Shown: positions 1 to 8,899, counted from the stretch's first letter. The stretch: DNA of 30,383 nt from Candidatus Dechloromonas phosphorivorans (GCA_016709495.1 JADJMS010000010.1:1-30383); one strand, 5' to 3'. Translations and numbers: made by a program. The notes: generated by a model from the letters alone, not told the origin.

Positions 1-7
1 CCCAATC

Positions 8-347
8 TTACATAGCAATCATTTTGTGGTGCCGGCGCTGAAGAATCACCACCGAATGTCGCTGGCTCGTTTTGCCACGCTCACCGGTAGCGCCAGCGCC
101 ACCAGCCGCACCGGCATCTCTCGTGGCACCGGTAGTTCCTGCTGAACCTGTCGAGCCAGTCGAAACCAGCCGAACCTGTCGAACCTGTTAGTTGGAACTC
201 GGCGGGAACCGCCGGGCCGGCTGGCCCTGTACCGGTACTTGAACCGGCACAGCAACAACCGGTGCCGGCGTCACTACTGTTTTTGAATCACAGGCCGTCA
301 AGGCGAAGCCGCTAAGCAATGCGGGCAAAACGATTGAATATCTGCAT
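8..347 (-). pseudogene. Collagen-like lipoprotein, frameshifted
   Basis: A small exported lipoprotein whose reading frame is broken at least three times. The best start is the ATG at 345-347, which has AAAGGA 6 bases upstream and begins MQIFNRFARIA. After a one-base shift the frame continues LLSGFALTAC, a lipobox with the acylated Cys, then DSKTVV and a Pro/Val linker (VAVPVQVPV). Two further shifts lead into a Gly-X-Y collagen-like tract (GSTGSAGTTGAT, GAAGGAGATGERGK) that ends at the stop at 8-10. The short direct repeats of GGTTCGACAGG type at about 140-190 are the codons of this tract. Small lipoproteins of this design are common in Rhodocyclales, but I know of no assigned function. It diverges from the BON gene. 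Alternative reading: a 58-residue frame starting at 364 that stops at 188. Confidence 0.55.
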
Positions 348-441
348 GGCAGTTCCTTTGTCATTTGATAAGAATCCCCGAGATGCATGGAATTTCGTCG
401 CTTCAGGGCCGTAAGTGGAAAGTACGCTGTAGCGAAAGACA

Positions 442-465
442 CTCTGTCTTTGATAGCGCACAGAG
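442..465. promoter_or_regulatory. Inverted repeat upstream of the BON gene
   Basis: CTCTGT and ACAGAG form perfect 6-base arms around a 12-base spacer. The right half, AGCGCACAGA, matches the right half of the palindrome at 16675-16692. It lies in the divergent promoter region between the lipoprotein and the BON-domain gene. A binding-site role is inference. Confidence 0.25.
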
Positions 466-537
466 AAAATGCTTGTTGATGCAGAGACTGTACCTATCGC
501 AAACCATGCCGCATCAACACCGAAAAGGATAGAAACC

Positions 538-856
538 ATGAACACAAAACTTGCTGCTACCCGCCTGATCGATTGGCCTGATGTTGGCGTCGGTTGCCGG
601 TTACACCGCCGATTCCGCACCAACAACCTATGTCAAGGATCTGGTCAATACCACCAAGGCTATGTTGAACTGGCCGCTGAAAAGATGGATAGCCTTGATT
701 CCACATTGGCGGAGATACCACCCAGAAAGGCGTGAAGCCGTCCTGACCGGTACCGTCAAGACCAAAGCGCCTGCCGACAAGGCTGTTTCAATCACCCGCG
801 CGGTCAAGGGTGTTGCTTCAGTCGACAATCAGATCAAAGTCGTTGCCGAGAAATAA
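538..856 (+). CDS. BON-domain periplasmic protein (OsmY-like), frameshifted
   Basis: Small exported protein with a BON domain, a family linked to osmotic and envelope stress. The start at 538 has AAGGA 8 bases upstream and begins MNTKLAAT. The signal-peptide region needs a frame change near 575 to read LMLASVAGYTADSAPTTYVKD. Further shifts near 650 and 715 recover AELAAEKM-like and TTQKGV segments. The C-terminal half is clean: VLTGTVKTKAPADKAVSITRAVKGVASVDNQ is split here as VLTGTVKTKAP, then KAVSITRAVKGVASVDNQIK, with the typical BON pattern (VxLxGxV, then the G-V-xxVxNxI ending). The net length of about 105 residues fits single-BON proteins. It precedes the exporter genes by 39 bases but is probably its own unit. 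Confidence 0.7.
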
Positions 857-895
857 GACCTTCAAAATCAGGTAACTTGTCTCATCAGGAAGTCA

Positions 896-2124
896 ATGAT
901 CGACACAGCACTGATCCGCAAGTACCAATGGAAAATTCTGGCAGCACTGCTTTTGGCGGTGCTGCTGATTTTTTTAGCCGTGCGCTGGTGGCGTGGGCCG
1001 AGGTGCTTTTCGACAAAGTTGTCCGCCGTGATTTCGTGCAATCGGTGGTTGCAACCGGTCATGTCGAAACCCCGCATCGTGTGGACGTTGGCGTGCAGAT
1101 TACCGGCACGGTTATCCAAATCCCGGTCATTGAAGGCCAGAACGTCAAGCGCGGCGATATCCTGATCGAGCTTGACCCAGCCGAACTGCGCGCCAGCGAA
1201 CAACAGGCCGGGATTGCCGTGAGCCAGGCACAGCGTCGCGTCCGGCAATTACGCGAAGTGCAGAAGCCGGTAGCGGAACAAGCGCTGCGTCAGGCCCAGG
1301 CGAATCTGAACAATGCGCAAACAATATTGCGCCGCAACGAAAATCTGTTTCAAAAAGGCTTCATTTCAGCGGCGGCGCTGGATGACTTTCGCAAGGCAGT
1401 TGAACTGGCCGATGCACAGGTCCAGTCAACCGGGAAGCAGCTAGCCACAACCCAACCCAACGGTAGCGACTATGCGCTCGCCGAAGGTGCCGTCAGCGAG
1501 GCTGGCGCCAACGCCAAGGCGGCCAGCGCCCGGGCGCGCTACACGGTGGTCAAAGCGGCAATGGATGGCACGCTGATCGGTCGCAATGTGGAAGTCGGCG
1601 ATGTAGTTCAGGCCGGCAAGGTGTTGATGACCCTTTCACCCTTCGGCAATACGCAATTGATTGTCGAAATCGATGAGAAAAACCTGCGACTGCTGGCTCT
1701 TGGCCAAAATGCACTGGTCGCTGCCGATGCCTATCCACAACAGCGCTTCACCGCCCGACTGGCGTACATCAACCCTGGCGTCAATGCCCAGACCGGTGCA
1801 GTCAGCGTCAAATTTGACGTGCCGAAACCACCGGCCATGCTCAAGCAGGATATGACCGTATCGGTGGATACCGAAGTGGCACGGCGGCCAAATGCCCTGC
1901 TGGTTCCAGTCAGCGCCGTCCATGATGCCGATGGTGCAGCGCCCTGGGTGCTACTTGAAAAAAATGGCCATTTGGAGCGTCGACCGCTACAGCTTGGCCT
2001 GCGCAGCGGTGGTTTCGCTGAAGTGATCGATGGGTTGAGCGAAGGCGATTTACTCCTTCCGGCAACCGAAACACTGACGGCTGGCGCCAGAGTGCGGGCA
2101 GCCAAACCCACTGCGGCGCCCTGA
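896..2124 (+). CDS. RND/MacA-type periplasmic adaptor (HlyD family), one frameshift
   Basis: Membrane-fusion subunit of an ABC-type tripartite exporter. The start at 896 has AGGAAG 5 bases upstream and gives MIDTALIRKYQWK followed by a single inner-membrane helix (residues about 13-30, ILAALLLAVLLIFLAVRWW). One base, probably a C in the GGGCC run near 999, is missing. The downstream frame then reads EVLFDKVVRRDFVQSVVATG through to the stop. It contains the first lipoyl half (GTVIQIPVIEGQNVKRGDIL), a long alpha-hairpin coiled coil (about residues 100-200, rich in AQ/LR/NE heptads), the second lipoyl half (GTLIGRNVEVGDVVQAGKVL), then beta-barrel and membrane-proximal domains. The permease gene follows after 13 bases and the ATPase after it, so this is one operon. 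Substrate unknown. Confidence 0.85.
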
Positions 2125-2137
2125 CGGCCAATCATCG

Positions 2138-3368
2138 ATGCTGACCAGTTGGCTACCCTTCGAATGGATTGTCGCCATTCGTGTCCTGCGCGAAGGCCGG
2201 CTGCAAACGCTGTTCCTTATCGCTGGCGTAGCAATTGGTGTCGGCGTGATTGTTTTCATGTCGGCGCTGATGACCGGCTTGCAGTCCAACTTCATCAAGC
2301 GCGTGCTGTCGGCCCAGTCGCATATCCAATTGCTGCCGCCAAAGGAAATTTCCCAACCGCAACGATCCGGTGCTGACCAGATCAACGGCGCCATCATTCA
2401 GCCGCCATTGCAGCGCTTGAAATCAATCGACCAATGGCAATCCGTGGTGACTCAAATTCGCGCCATGCCCAGCGTCCTGGTAGTTGCACCGGTAGCCGGC
2501 GGCTCGGCTTTACTCGTGCGCGGCAGCGTTAACCGGGCGATCACCGTCAGCGGCGTCGAGCCGGAGATGTACTACCGCATCGTCAACCTCAGCGAAAAGA
2601 TCGTCCGTGGCAACGCACGCCTGACCGGCACCGATATTCTGATTGGCACCGATCTGGCCACTGATCTCGGCGTGCAGGTCGGCGACAAACTGCGCATCAC
2701 CACGACCGGCGGCGCAGCCAGCGTACTCGCCATCATTGGCATTTTCGATCTGGGCAACAAGGGCGCCAACCAGCGCTACACCTATGTCGCGCTGCGCACC
2801 GCCCAAAGCCTGCTCGGTTTCCCCGGCGGCGTCAGCAGTCTGGAAGTGACGGTGCGCGACGTCTATGCCGCAGAAGTCAGTTGCCCAGCGCATTACCGCC
2901 GCGACCGGTGTCGACGCTGATAGCTGGATCAAAAACAGCCCCCAGTTCTTTACGGCAATCAGCGCGCAAACCACCGCCAATACGGCAATCCGCTTTTTTG
3001 TCGGGCTCTCGGTCGCCTTGGGCATAGCCAGCGTATTGGTTGTGGTCGTCGTGCAAAAATCGCGTGAAATCGGCATTCTGCGGGCGATGGGGATTTCGCA
3101 AGGGCAAATCTTGCGCGTCTTCCTCTTGCAAGGCGGCTTGCTTGGCCTCGGTGGCGCCTTGGTTGGTTCGGCGATAGGTGGCGGCGGGCTGATGCTCTGG
3201 CAACATTTCGCACTCAATGCCGAAGGCACACCGATGTTCCCCTTGATCTTCGATGCGGAACTGCTCGGTATCGCGCTGGCACTGGCTACTATCACCGGCT
3301 TGGTGGCGGCTGTGGCACCGGCCATGCGGGCAGCGCGACTTGACCCCGTGGTGGCCATCGGTGGCTGA
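2138..3368 (+). CDS. MacB/LolC-type ABC transporter permease, one frameshift
   Basis: Inner-membrane permease of the FtsX/MacB fold. The N-terminal part begins MLTSWLPFEWIVAIRVLREGR and has a first helix at LFLIAGVAIGVGVIVFMSAL, followed by a large periplasmic (MacB_PCD-like) domain (for example VAGGSALLVRGSVNRAI, TDILIGTDLATDLGVQVGD). A one-base slip near 2878 separates it from the C-terminal FtsX part. That part carries the helices IRFFVGLSVALGIASVLVVV, LLGLGGALVGSAIGGGGL and LLGIALALATITGLVAAVAP, with the cytoplasmic coupling segment QKSREIGILRAMGIS and the ending ARLDPVVAIGG. The reconstructed length is about 410 residues, normal for the family. It lies between adaptor and ATPase genes and overlaps the latter by 8 bases. 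Confidence 0.85.
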
Positions 3369-4050
3369 ACTTGCTGCGGTGGTTGAATTACGCGGCGTGC
3401 GCAAGGCCTACAACGCCGGCACACCGATCGAAACCGAGGTGCTGCATGGCATCGACCTGACACTGCAAAAGGGCGAGTTCTGTGCCGTGGTCGGGCCTTC
3501 TGGTTCCGGCAAGAGCACGCTGCTCAACATTGTCGGCCTGCTCGACCGGCCCAGCGCCGGCACCCTGGCGATCAATGGCGAGGCCACCGCCACGCTCAAT
3601 GACCGAGCCCTGACCCGTTTGCGCGGCCACAGCATTGGTTTCGTCTTTCAGCATCACCATTTGATTACCGCCTTCACTGCGCTCGAAAATGTCATGATGC
3701 CGATGCTCGGCGCTGAAGAGTTCCCCAACGAAGCCATGCGTCAGCGCGCAGCGCTGTTGATTGACAATGTCGGCCTGACTGCCTGGGCAAACAACCTGGC
3801 CGGCAACATGAGCGGCGGTCAACAACAACGCGTTGCCGTAGCGCGAGCCCTGGCGATGAACCCCAGCCTGCTGCTGGCTGACGAACCGACCGGCAACCTC
3901 GATACCAAAAGCGCCGATGAAGTCTTCGCCCTGCTCCGCCGCTTCAATCAGGAACATGGAACAACCGTCCTGTTCGTCACCCATAACCCGTTGCTGGCGG
4001 AGCGCTGCGACAAAACCATACAGGTCATTGATGGAAAACTGACCGGATAA
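3361..4050 (+). CDS. LolD/MacB-type ABC transporter ATP-binding protein
   Basis: ATPase of the preceding exporter, 229 residues and intact. I chose the GTG at 3361 because it overlaps the permease stop (translational coupling); a GTG at 3379 is a second possibility. Residues 45-53 are the Walker A motif GPSGSGKST. The Q-loop is GFVFQHHHLI, the signature is MSGGQQQRVAVARAL, Walker B is LLLADEPTGNLD, and the H-loop is VTHN. The short C-terminus (TIQVIDGKLTG) is typical of LolD/DevA-like subunits. With an HlyD adaptor and one FtsX-type permease, the set resembles DevBCA/MacAB-like exporters. No outer-membrane channel gene is adjacent, so a TolC-like partner elsewhere is inferred. A deleted near-copy of its 3' end lies at 10371-10503. 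Confidence 0.92.
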   Translation: MAELAAVVELRGVRKAYNAGTPIETEVLHGIDLTLQKGEFCAVVGPSGSGKSTLLNIVGLLDRPSAGTLAINGEATATLNDRALTRLRGHSIGFVFQHHHLITAFTALENVMMPMLGAEEFPNEAMRQRAALLIDNVGLTAWANNLAGNMSGGQQQRVAVARALAMNPSLLLADEPTGNLDTKSADEVFALLRRFNQEHGTTVLFVTHNPLLAERCDKTIQVIDGKLTG

Positions 4051-4132
4051 GCAGCAGATATCTGAATTTGATCAGACACTCGCGCTGTTCGTATGATTGC
4101 AGACGCCAGGGATAACTATCGGAGGTGTTCTC

Positions 4133-4171
4133 ATGGAGCATTTGGAACTGAGCAAGGCAGTTAAATTGTAG
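4133..4171 (+). other. Possible 12-codon minicistron with strong RBS
   Basis: GGAGGT stands 6 bases before an ATG that opens the 12-residue frame MEHLELSKAVKL, closed by TAG. The strong ribosome-binding site suggests the start of a real gene whose remainder is lost or frame-broken, since the following 140 bases show no recognisable protein. It lies between the exporter operon and the convergent sensor kinase. Confidence 0.25.
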
Positions 4172-4184
4172 AAATCGGGACATG

Positions 4185-4205
4185 ATCTGACACGGATGGT
4201 CAGAT
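4185..4205. promoter_or_regulatory. 21-bp inverted repeat between convergent genes
   Basis: ATCTGAC and GTCAGAT are perfect 7-base arms around a 7-base spacer. The repeat sits between the exporter ATPase stop and the 3' end of the kinase gene on the opposite strand. It has no T-tract, so it is not a standard intrinsic terminator. Otherwise the 4051-4309 gap holds only the minicistron. Confidence 0.3.
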
Positions 4206-4309
4206 GCGCTCGAGAGTCAACGGCCACAGTTGCCCGTTGCTGCCGGTCATCCCTTTTGGACTCTGGCAGTTTGCTGAGTACAGCAGCCGTTCAGCAGGCG
4301 CATACATGC

Positions 4310-6247
4310 TCATCCGGCAAATTGCGGCAGCCACAGACTCAAACAGGTGCCCTCATGGGTTGAACGCCACTGGATGTCGGCACCGATAGACTTTGCACGC
4401 CTTAACTGATTCGACAAGCCCTTGCCGCCGCTTTGCTGTGCGCTCGCCATATCGAAGCCCTTACCGTTGTCGGTAATGCTGACCACCACGCCATTTTTTT
4501 CAAGGCGCGTAGCAACGTGAATCTCGCTTGCCTGGGTGTGCTTGATGATGTTGGCGAATGCTTCCTGCAGGATGCGCAGGATATGCAGCGAATTTTTCGG
4601 GTCCAGCCAGTCCAGCGCGGGAACATCCTGAACCGCCCAGTGCAACGAAATACCCGTGCTTTCAAGACGCGGCGCCAGTCGATAGCGCAGCGTCGCGAGC
4701 AACAGCAGCAGGTCTCTTTCCACCGGCTCCATCGAATCGATTGCCAACTTGAGATCGTCGATGCAACCCTTGAGTACCTGCGCAACCTCCCCCTCGCCGA
4801 TCTTGCCGTTTTCAACCACCCTTAACGCACTGATGAGTGATGAGCCCAGCCCATCGTGCATATCCTGCATCAGGCGTTGACGCTCGTCGCTCAGCGTCTG
4901 ATGGTGTTCGATCCCGCGCAGCTTTTCATGGCTTTCGATCAATTCGGCCTCGCGTGCCGCCAGGCGCGCCGAGAGGCTGGCATTGACCTGATTCACATCC
5001 TGAATCGCCTGACTGCGAATCAGGTTGAAACGATAGGCCAGCGCAAACGCCAAAAGCAGCATTTCCATGGCCGAACCAATTTGCAATGCGTAAGTTATCA
5101 GTGCGCGTTGCGACTGGTACATGGATGTAAATATAGAGGGTAACTGATTATTCGCGAACAGCATGGCGATGAGGATGTTGGTCATGAACACGCCACAGGC
5201 GATCAAAAAGAACAGGGCCATACGCTGCCGCTGGAATACCGCACAGTAGAAGCTGACCGACAGCATCATGATTCCCGTGGCGAAAAAGACTAGTGTGGCA
5301 GGCAAGATGAAGGTTTGGTAGGAATAAGCCAGCCCGAACGGAAAAAGCAGAAGGAGCCCGATAAACCCTTTGATGACCCAATCCGTACGCGGGACATTCA
5401 CACAGGTATTCAACATGCGCCGCATGAACAGCAGCCAGGCTGCAAGCATGGCCACAAAGCTGATGCCGACGGCAATACTGGACCACAGCGTGGTGTTCGG
5501 CCAGAAAAATTCCTTGGCCAAACCGCTCATTGCAGAAATGGCGACTACCGTGCAGACGGCGAATACGGTGTACAGCAGATAAACGACATCCCGCAAAGCG
5601 AAAAAAAGCAGCAGATTGAACAGGATCATCGCCGTGGCAATGCCGAAGAACCAGGCCTGGGCGATGTAGTCGATTTGTTCGTGATCGTGAAAAGCCTGCG
5701 GTTCCCATAGATTGCCCCCAACCAGCATGGCCCCCACGGACTGAAGCCGCAGGTAAACCACCTGATCGGAATGAGCCGGCAGGGTCAAGGGAAAAACAAA
5801 AAGCCGGTTAGGGTAGGGGCGCGTCGCAAAGGGCGTGGCATTACCGGTAATCAGGGATTGGTAGCTTCCGTCCGCCATCGGCTGATGAAACTGGATGCTT
5901 GAAATGAGTGGGACGCTGAATTCCAGCATACGCTCAACAGGCTTGCCGGAAGCGTTGCGTAACGTCAGGCGCAGCCAGTAGGCCGAGCGGGTATAGCCAT
6001 AGCTACGGGTTGTTGCCTGAGGAATGGTAAAAAGGCGTGCGATATCGGGGCTTAGTACATCGGTCAGGGTCAGTGCCAGACCGGGATCTTCGAGGACGGC
6101 AAAATATTCGCCGAGCCAAACCTCCCGCTGATCAAGTCGGCTAACATCCAGCACCTTGTCTACGGCAAAGGCCGATGAGGAAAGTACGATCAGAAACACC
6201 GACAGCAGGATAATTAACGCTGCCCATCGCGATCTTCGTTCAACCAT
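4310..6247 (-). CDS. 7TMR-DISM sensor histidine kinase
   Basis: Membrane sensor kinase of 645 residues, intact. Residues 1-28 are a signal peptide. Residues about 30-185 form the periplasmic 7TMR-DISM extracellular domain (for example TRSAYWLRLTLRNAS). Residues about 195-405 contain seven transmembrane helices, and about 410-455 a coiled-coil linker. The phosphoacceptor region is QRLMQDMHDGLGSSLIS with His464, the HisKA_3/NarX-type arrangement. The ATPase domain has the N-box around EAFANIIKH (Asn566), G1 DNGKGFD (593-599) and G2 GGKGLSN (607-613). In this class the extracellular domain is thought to bind small, possibly carbohydrate-related ligands; the ligand here is unknown. The start overlaps the stop of the upstream regulator gene by 8 bases (ATGGTTGA), so the two are translationally coupled. 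Confidence 0.9.
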   Translation of the reverse strand: MVERRSRWAALIILLSVFLIVLSSSAFAVDKVLDVSRLDQREVWLGEYFAVLEDPGLALTLTDVLSPDIARLFTIPQATTRSYGYTRSAYWLRLTLRNASGKPVERMLEFSVPLISSIQFHQPMADGSYQSLITGNATPFATRPYPNRLFVFPLTLPAHSDQVVYLRLQSVGAMLVGGNLWEPQAFHDHEQIDYIAQAWFFGIATAMILFNLLLFFALRDVVYLLYTVFAVCTVVAISAMSGLAKEFFWPNTTLWSSIAVGISFVAMLAAWLLFMRRMLNTCVNVPRTDWVIKGFIGLLLLFPFGLAYSYQTFILPATLVFFATGIMMLSVSFYCAVFQRQRMALFFLIACGVFMTNILIAMLFANNQLPSIFTSMYQSQRALITYALQIGSAMEMLLLAFALAYRFNLIRSQAIQDVNQVNASLSARLAAREAELIESHEKLRGIEHHQTLSDERQRLMQDMHDGLGSSLISALRVVENGKIGEGEVAQVLKGCIDDLKLAIDSMEPVERDLLLLLATLRYRLAPRLESTGISLHWAVQDVPALDWLDPKNSLHILRILQEAFANIIKHTQASEIHVATRLEKNGVVVSITDNGKGFDMASAQQSGGKGLSNQLRRAKSIGADIQWRSTHEGTCLSLWLPQFAG

Positions 6248-6920
6248 GCTTCACGCCGAGCTTGCTCGCTGCAAAAATCGCCTCGCTTTTGGAGGTGACT
6301 TTGAGCTTGCTGTAGATGCGGCGCACATAGGTCTGCACGGTATGTTGGGAGACTTGCATCAACGCGGCGATCTCCTTGGCGGAAAAGCCGCGCGTGATCA
6401 AATCCAGCGTCTCTCTTTCGCGCTCCGACAGGGTCACCGCCTCGTCAGCTTCGCGCGGTGGACGCAGCCCGGTACGAAAACGCGTCAGTACCTGCCGCGC
6501 GATCAGCGGACTGATCGGGCTGCCACCTGAATTCAGGTCGCGGATTTCGTTGACCATGCTGGCAGAGGAGCTGTCTTTCAACAAATAGCCGGCGGCCCCC
6601 GCTTCGAGCGACTGCATGACGTGCATCTCATCGCCGAAGGTCGTGCTGACCATCACGGCGCAGCCGGGCCAAAGTTTCGCCGCGGCGCGGATCACATCGA
6701 TGCCGGAACCGTCTGGCAGGCCAAGATCGACAACCAGCACGTCGGCAGGCGCAGCCTGTAACAGCGCAAGCCCCTCGGCGCGGCAGGTGGCGACAGCAAC
6801 CAACCTCAAATCCGTGCTGCCGTTCAGTGCCTCGATAAAGGCATTCTGGAAATTCACATCGTCCTCGACCAGTGCGACGTGAATGGGCGTTGGCGAGTTG
6901 GCTAGCGGCATGGTCAGCAT
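6240..6920 (-). CDS. NarL/FixJ-family response regulator
   Basis: Cognate regulator of the adjacent kinase, 226 residues and intact. The receiver domain (about 13-130) shows the acidic pocket E19-D20-D21, phosphoacceptor Asp65 in VVDLGLPDGSG, the switch Thr in MVSTTFGDE and Lys115 in GYLLKDSS. The C-terminal LuxR-type helix-turn-helix (about 160-220) reads TLSERERETLDLITRGFSAK, then EIAALMQVSQHTVQTYVRRI. Starts at 6920 and 6911 (MPLANSP) are both possible; neither has a strong Shine-Dalgarno. It is the first gene of the pair and diverges from the PEP-CTERM array, so it may read the same intergenic region. That link is only inference. Confidence 0.92.
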   Translation of the reverse strand: MLTMPLANSPTPIHVALVEDDVNFQNAFIEALNGSTDLRLVAVATCRAEGLALLQAAPADVLVVDLGLPDGSGIDVIRAAAKLWPGCAVMVSTTFGDEMHVMQSLEAGAAGYLLKDSSSASMVNEIRDLNSGGSPISPLIARQVLTRFRTGLRPPREADEAVTLSERERETLDLITRGFSAKEIAALMQVSQHTVQTYVRRIYSKLKVTSKSEAIFAASKLGVKHG

Positions 6921-6964
6921 GATTACCGATCTTGGTTCTTGAATCGACGCTCATCATCGCATCT

Positions 6965-6980
6965 TTGGCAAGACCTGTGC
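6965..6980 (+). promoter_or_regulatory. Candidate sigma-54 promoter (-24/-12)
   Basis: TTGGCAAGACCTGTGC has the invariant GG and GC with exactly 10 bases between them and a -24 half (TTGGCA) equal to the consensus. The expected start, about 12 bases downstream, coincides with the first base of the palindrome at 6991. Dependence of PEP-CTERM systems on RpoN and a PrsK/PrsR two-component pair has been reported in other bacteria, which makes the match more credible. No experimental support can be drawn from sequence alone. Confidence 0.45.
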
Positions 6981-6990
6981 CCGCGAAGCT

Positions 6991-7080
6991 TGTCCCTAAT
7001 TTTGGGGACATACAGGTTGAAGGAGGCCGATTACGATGCTCCCCAACAAGAAATGATTTTTGAAAGCGCCTGTAGGTTCG
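6991..7080 (+). repeat. Palindromic PEP-CTERM leader, copy 1
   Basis: Begins with the inverted repeat TGTCCCTAATTTTGGGGACA (one imperfect pair) at 6991-7010, then the conserved leader with TGAAGGAGGC, TTACGATG, CCCAACAAGAAATGATTTT and AGCGCCTG. The same block recurs at 8036-8130 and 8945-9050, always upstream of a secreted-protein gene. The rest of the gap to the gene at 7262 (7081-7261) holds no recognised gene. Confidence 0.75.
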
Positions 7081-7261
7081 TTCTATTACCGGCCATAGCA
7101 AAGAAACAACGGAAGAGCCCGATTTTTACCCTGATCGCACTGGGCTAAATCGGCGTGATGTTCAGGAAATTGAGTCCCTGAAAAATACCATTTTCAAAGT
7201 GCCACCCATTGCATCGATTCAAGCGCGCAGAAATGACCTACGCGACAACCAGGAGTTCATC

Positions 7262-7974
7262 ATGAAGCACAAACACCTCATCCTTGCCATGATTTCAGGG
7301 TTGGCCATTTCCGGTGGTGCGCAGGCTACGCTGATCGACCGCGGCAGCGGCTTGATCTACGACGATGTCCTGAACATTACCTGGCTGCAAGACGCCAACT
7401 ACGCCAAGACCAGTGGCTACGATGCTGACGGCCGGATGAACTGGGCCAACGCCAACGCCTGGGCCGCCAGTCTTAGCTACGGCGGTTACGACGACTGGCG
7501 CCTGCCCACCCTCACGCCCATTGGCGCCAACTTCAATTACAACTTCAGCAACAACGGCAGCACGGATGAGGGCTATAACATCACCAGCCCCCATTCCGAG
7601 ATGGCGTACATGTATTACGTCAACCAATGGCCAACCTGGGCTTCTGCACGCCGAATGGCGGCGGCAGTCCCATGTCCTGCATTGTGCCGAAAGGTTATGG
7701 CCTGGTCGATGGTCCCGCGCTGAATGACGAGAGTCTGTTCACCAACCTTCAATCCTATGAGTACTGGTCCGGTCTGGAGTACGCGCCGGATACACGCAAC
7801 GCGTGGTACTTCAGTCCCCCCTTCGGCGGCCAGAACGACGACCGCAAGGACGCCAGCCACTACGCGTGGGCTGTTCGCCCCGGCGATGTCGCCGGCAACG
7901 TGCCGGAGCCAGCGACATTGATGCTGCTGTCCCTGGGTATGGCCGGACTGGGCTGGATGCGGCGGCGCGGGTGA
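7262..7974 (+). CDS. PEP-CTERM protein with DUF1566/Lcl-like domain, one frameshift
   Basis: Secreted protein of about 237 residues. The start at 7262 has AGGAG 7 bases upstream; residues 1-22 (MKHKHLILAMISGLAISGGAQA) form a signal peptide. The mature part has the DUF1566/Lcl pattern: an early LIYDDVLNITWLQDANYA, MNWANANAWAASLSYGGYDDWRLPT, then after a one-base slip near 7625 LGFCTPNGGGS, YEYWSGLEYAPDTRNAWYF and HYAWAVRPGD. It ends with a complete sorting signal: VPEPATL, a hydrophobic helix and the basic tail RRRG. PEP-CTERM proteins are cut and anchored by an exosortase, which is not encoded here. The palindromic leader precedes it. Confidence 0.88.
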
Positions 7975-8035
7975 CTCAGCGCGAGGCAGACGCAGTCCTG
8001 GCGCTTTGGCTTACGCAAGGCCCTGGCCCTGTGAT

Positions 8036-8130
8036 GTATGTCCCCAATTTTGGGGACATACAGTCTGAAAAAGGCTGAGTACGATGTCTCCAACAACAAA
8101 TGATTTTCGCAAGCGCCTGCCGGGTTGATT
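8036..8130 (+). repeat. Palindromic PEP-CTERM leader, copy 2
   Basis: The most perfect copy. GTATGTCCCCAA and TTGGGGACATAC are exact 12-base arms around TT (8036-8061). In RNA this gives a 10-bp stem with a 6-base loop. The conserved leader follows (GGCTGAGTACGATG, CCAACAACAAATGATTTTCG, AAGCGCCTGCCGGGTTG). The 60 bases before it, directly after the PEP-CTERM stop, also match the sequence after the next PEP-CTERM gene. No T-tract follows, so it is not a canonical terminator. Confidence 0.8.
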
Positions 8131-8189
8131 GCCTTCCCAATCAACCACGTTTTTAAACCTACTGTAAATCCCAAGGAAATCCACGCACC

Positions 8190-8899
8190 ATGAATACTTG
8201 CTCAGCTATATTTCTTTGCGTTGCTGCGCCTTCAGCGTCTCCGCACAGGCCACGCCGATCACTGTACAAAACTTCTCGTTTGAACAGCCTGACCTCGGTC
8301 ACGACACGTCCACGACAGAGCGCTTCGTCTCCAGCAGCGTTCCCGGATGGTCTTCTTCCGGCTCCGCTGGCACTGGTTTTGGCGTCGCCGACCCGTCCGA
8401 CAGAAACTATAGCGGTGCTAACGGCCCGATATTGCCCGGCACCGCAGATGGCGCTCAATACGCCTTCCTGAACTTGCCCTCGGGATTTGGCAATACCTTG
8501 ACTTACGCCGGGTCCAGCCTCGGCAACTTCATCTCCGGCGTGACCTATTCCCTGACCGTAGCCTTGGGTGGCCGCAGAGATGGCGGCGCACCTCCTGATC
8601 ACTATGGCATCACCCTGCTGGCAAACGGGCTAGCGGTTGGGGTGAGCGCTGCAGCGGCGGGTATTGCCGATAACTTTTTCGACTTGACCTACTCCTTTAC
8701 CGCCACCGATGCGCAGAACGGCATGGCTATCGGCATCGCTTTGTCAGCCACCAATACAGGCCCGCGTTTTGAGCAAGCCAACTTCGACAACGTGCGACTG
8801 AGCGATAGCTCGGTGCCGGAACCCGCAACCTTGCTGTTGCTGAGTCTGGGGTTGGCCGGAATGGGCGCGTTGCGGCGGCGCGATTCAGCGCGAGGCTGA
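8190..8899 (+). CDS. PEP-CTERM sorting-domain protein, frameshift in signal peptide
   Basis: Secreted protein of about 236 residues. The start at 8190 has AAGGAAA upstream. The signal peptide reads MNTCSAIFLCVAA, then after a one-base slip near 8230 FSVSAQA. The mature protein starts TPITVQNFSFEQPDLG and continues VPGWSSSGSAGTGFGV, GTADGAQYAFLNLPSGFGNT, YSLTVALGGRRDG and FEQANFDNVRL. This layout (PDG.QYAFLN, Y.L.V..G.R.D, FDNVRL) suggests a beta-sandwich, carbohydrate-binding-like fold, but I cannot name a domain. It ends VPEPATLLLLSLGLAGMGAL plus RRR, a full PEP-CTERM signal. Its C-terminal coding region and 3' flank are near-repeats of those of the upstream PEP-CTERM gene, pointing to duplication. 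Confidence 0.85.

Noticed and set aside
130..190. GGTTCGACAGG-type direct repeats as a REP element
   Set aside because: Read on the minus strand they are the codons of a collagen-like Gly-Ser-Thr tract, which explains them.
2510..3463. Long open frame of 317 codons on the minus strand
   Set aside because: It lies antisense to the well-recognised ABC permease, has low-complexity composition and no family match; a shadow of high-GC coding sequence.
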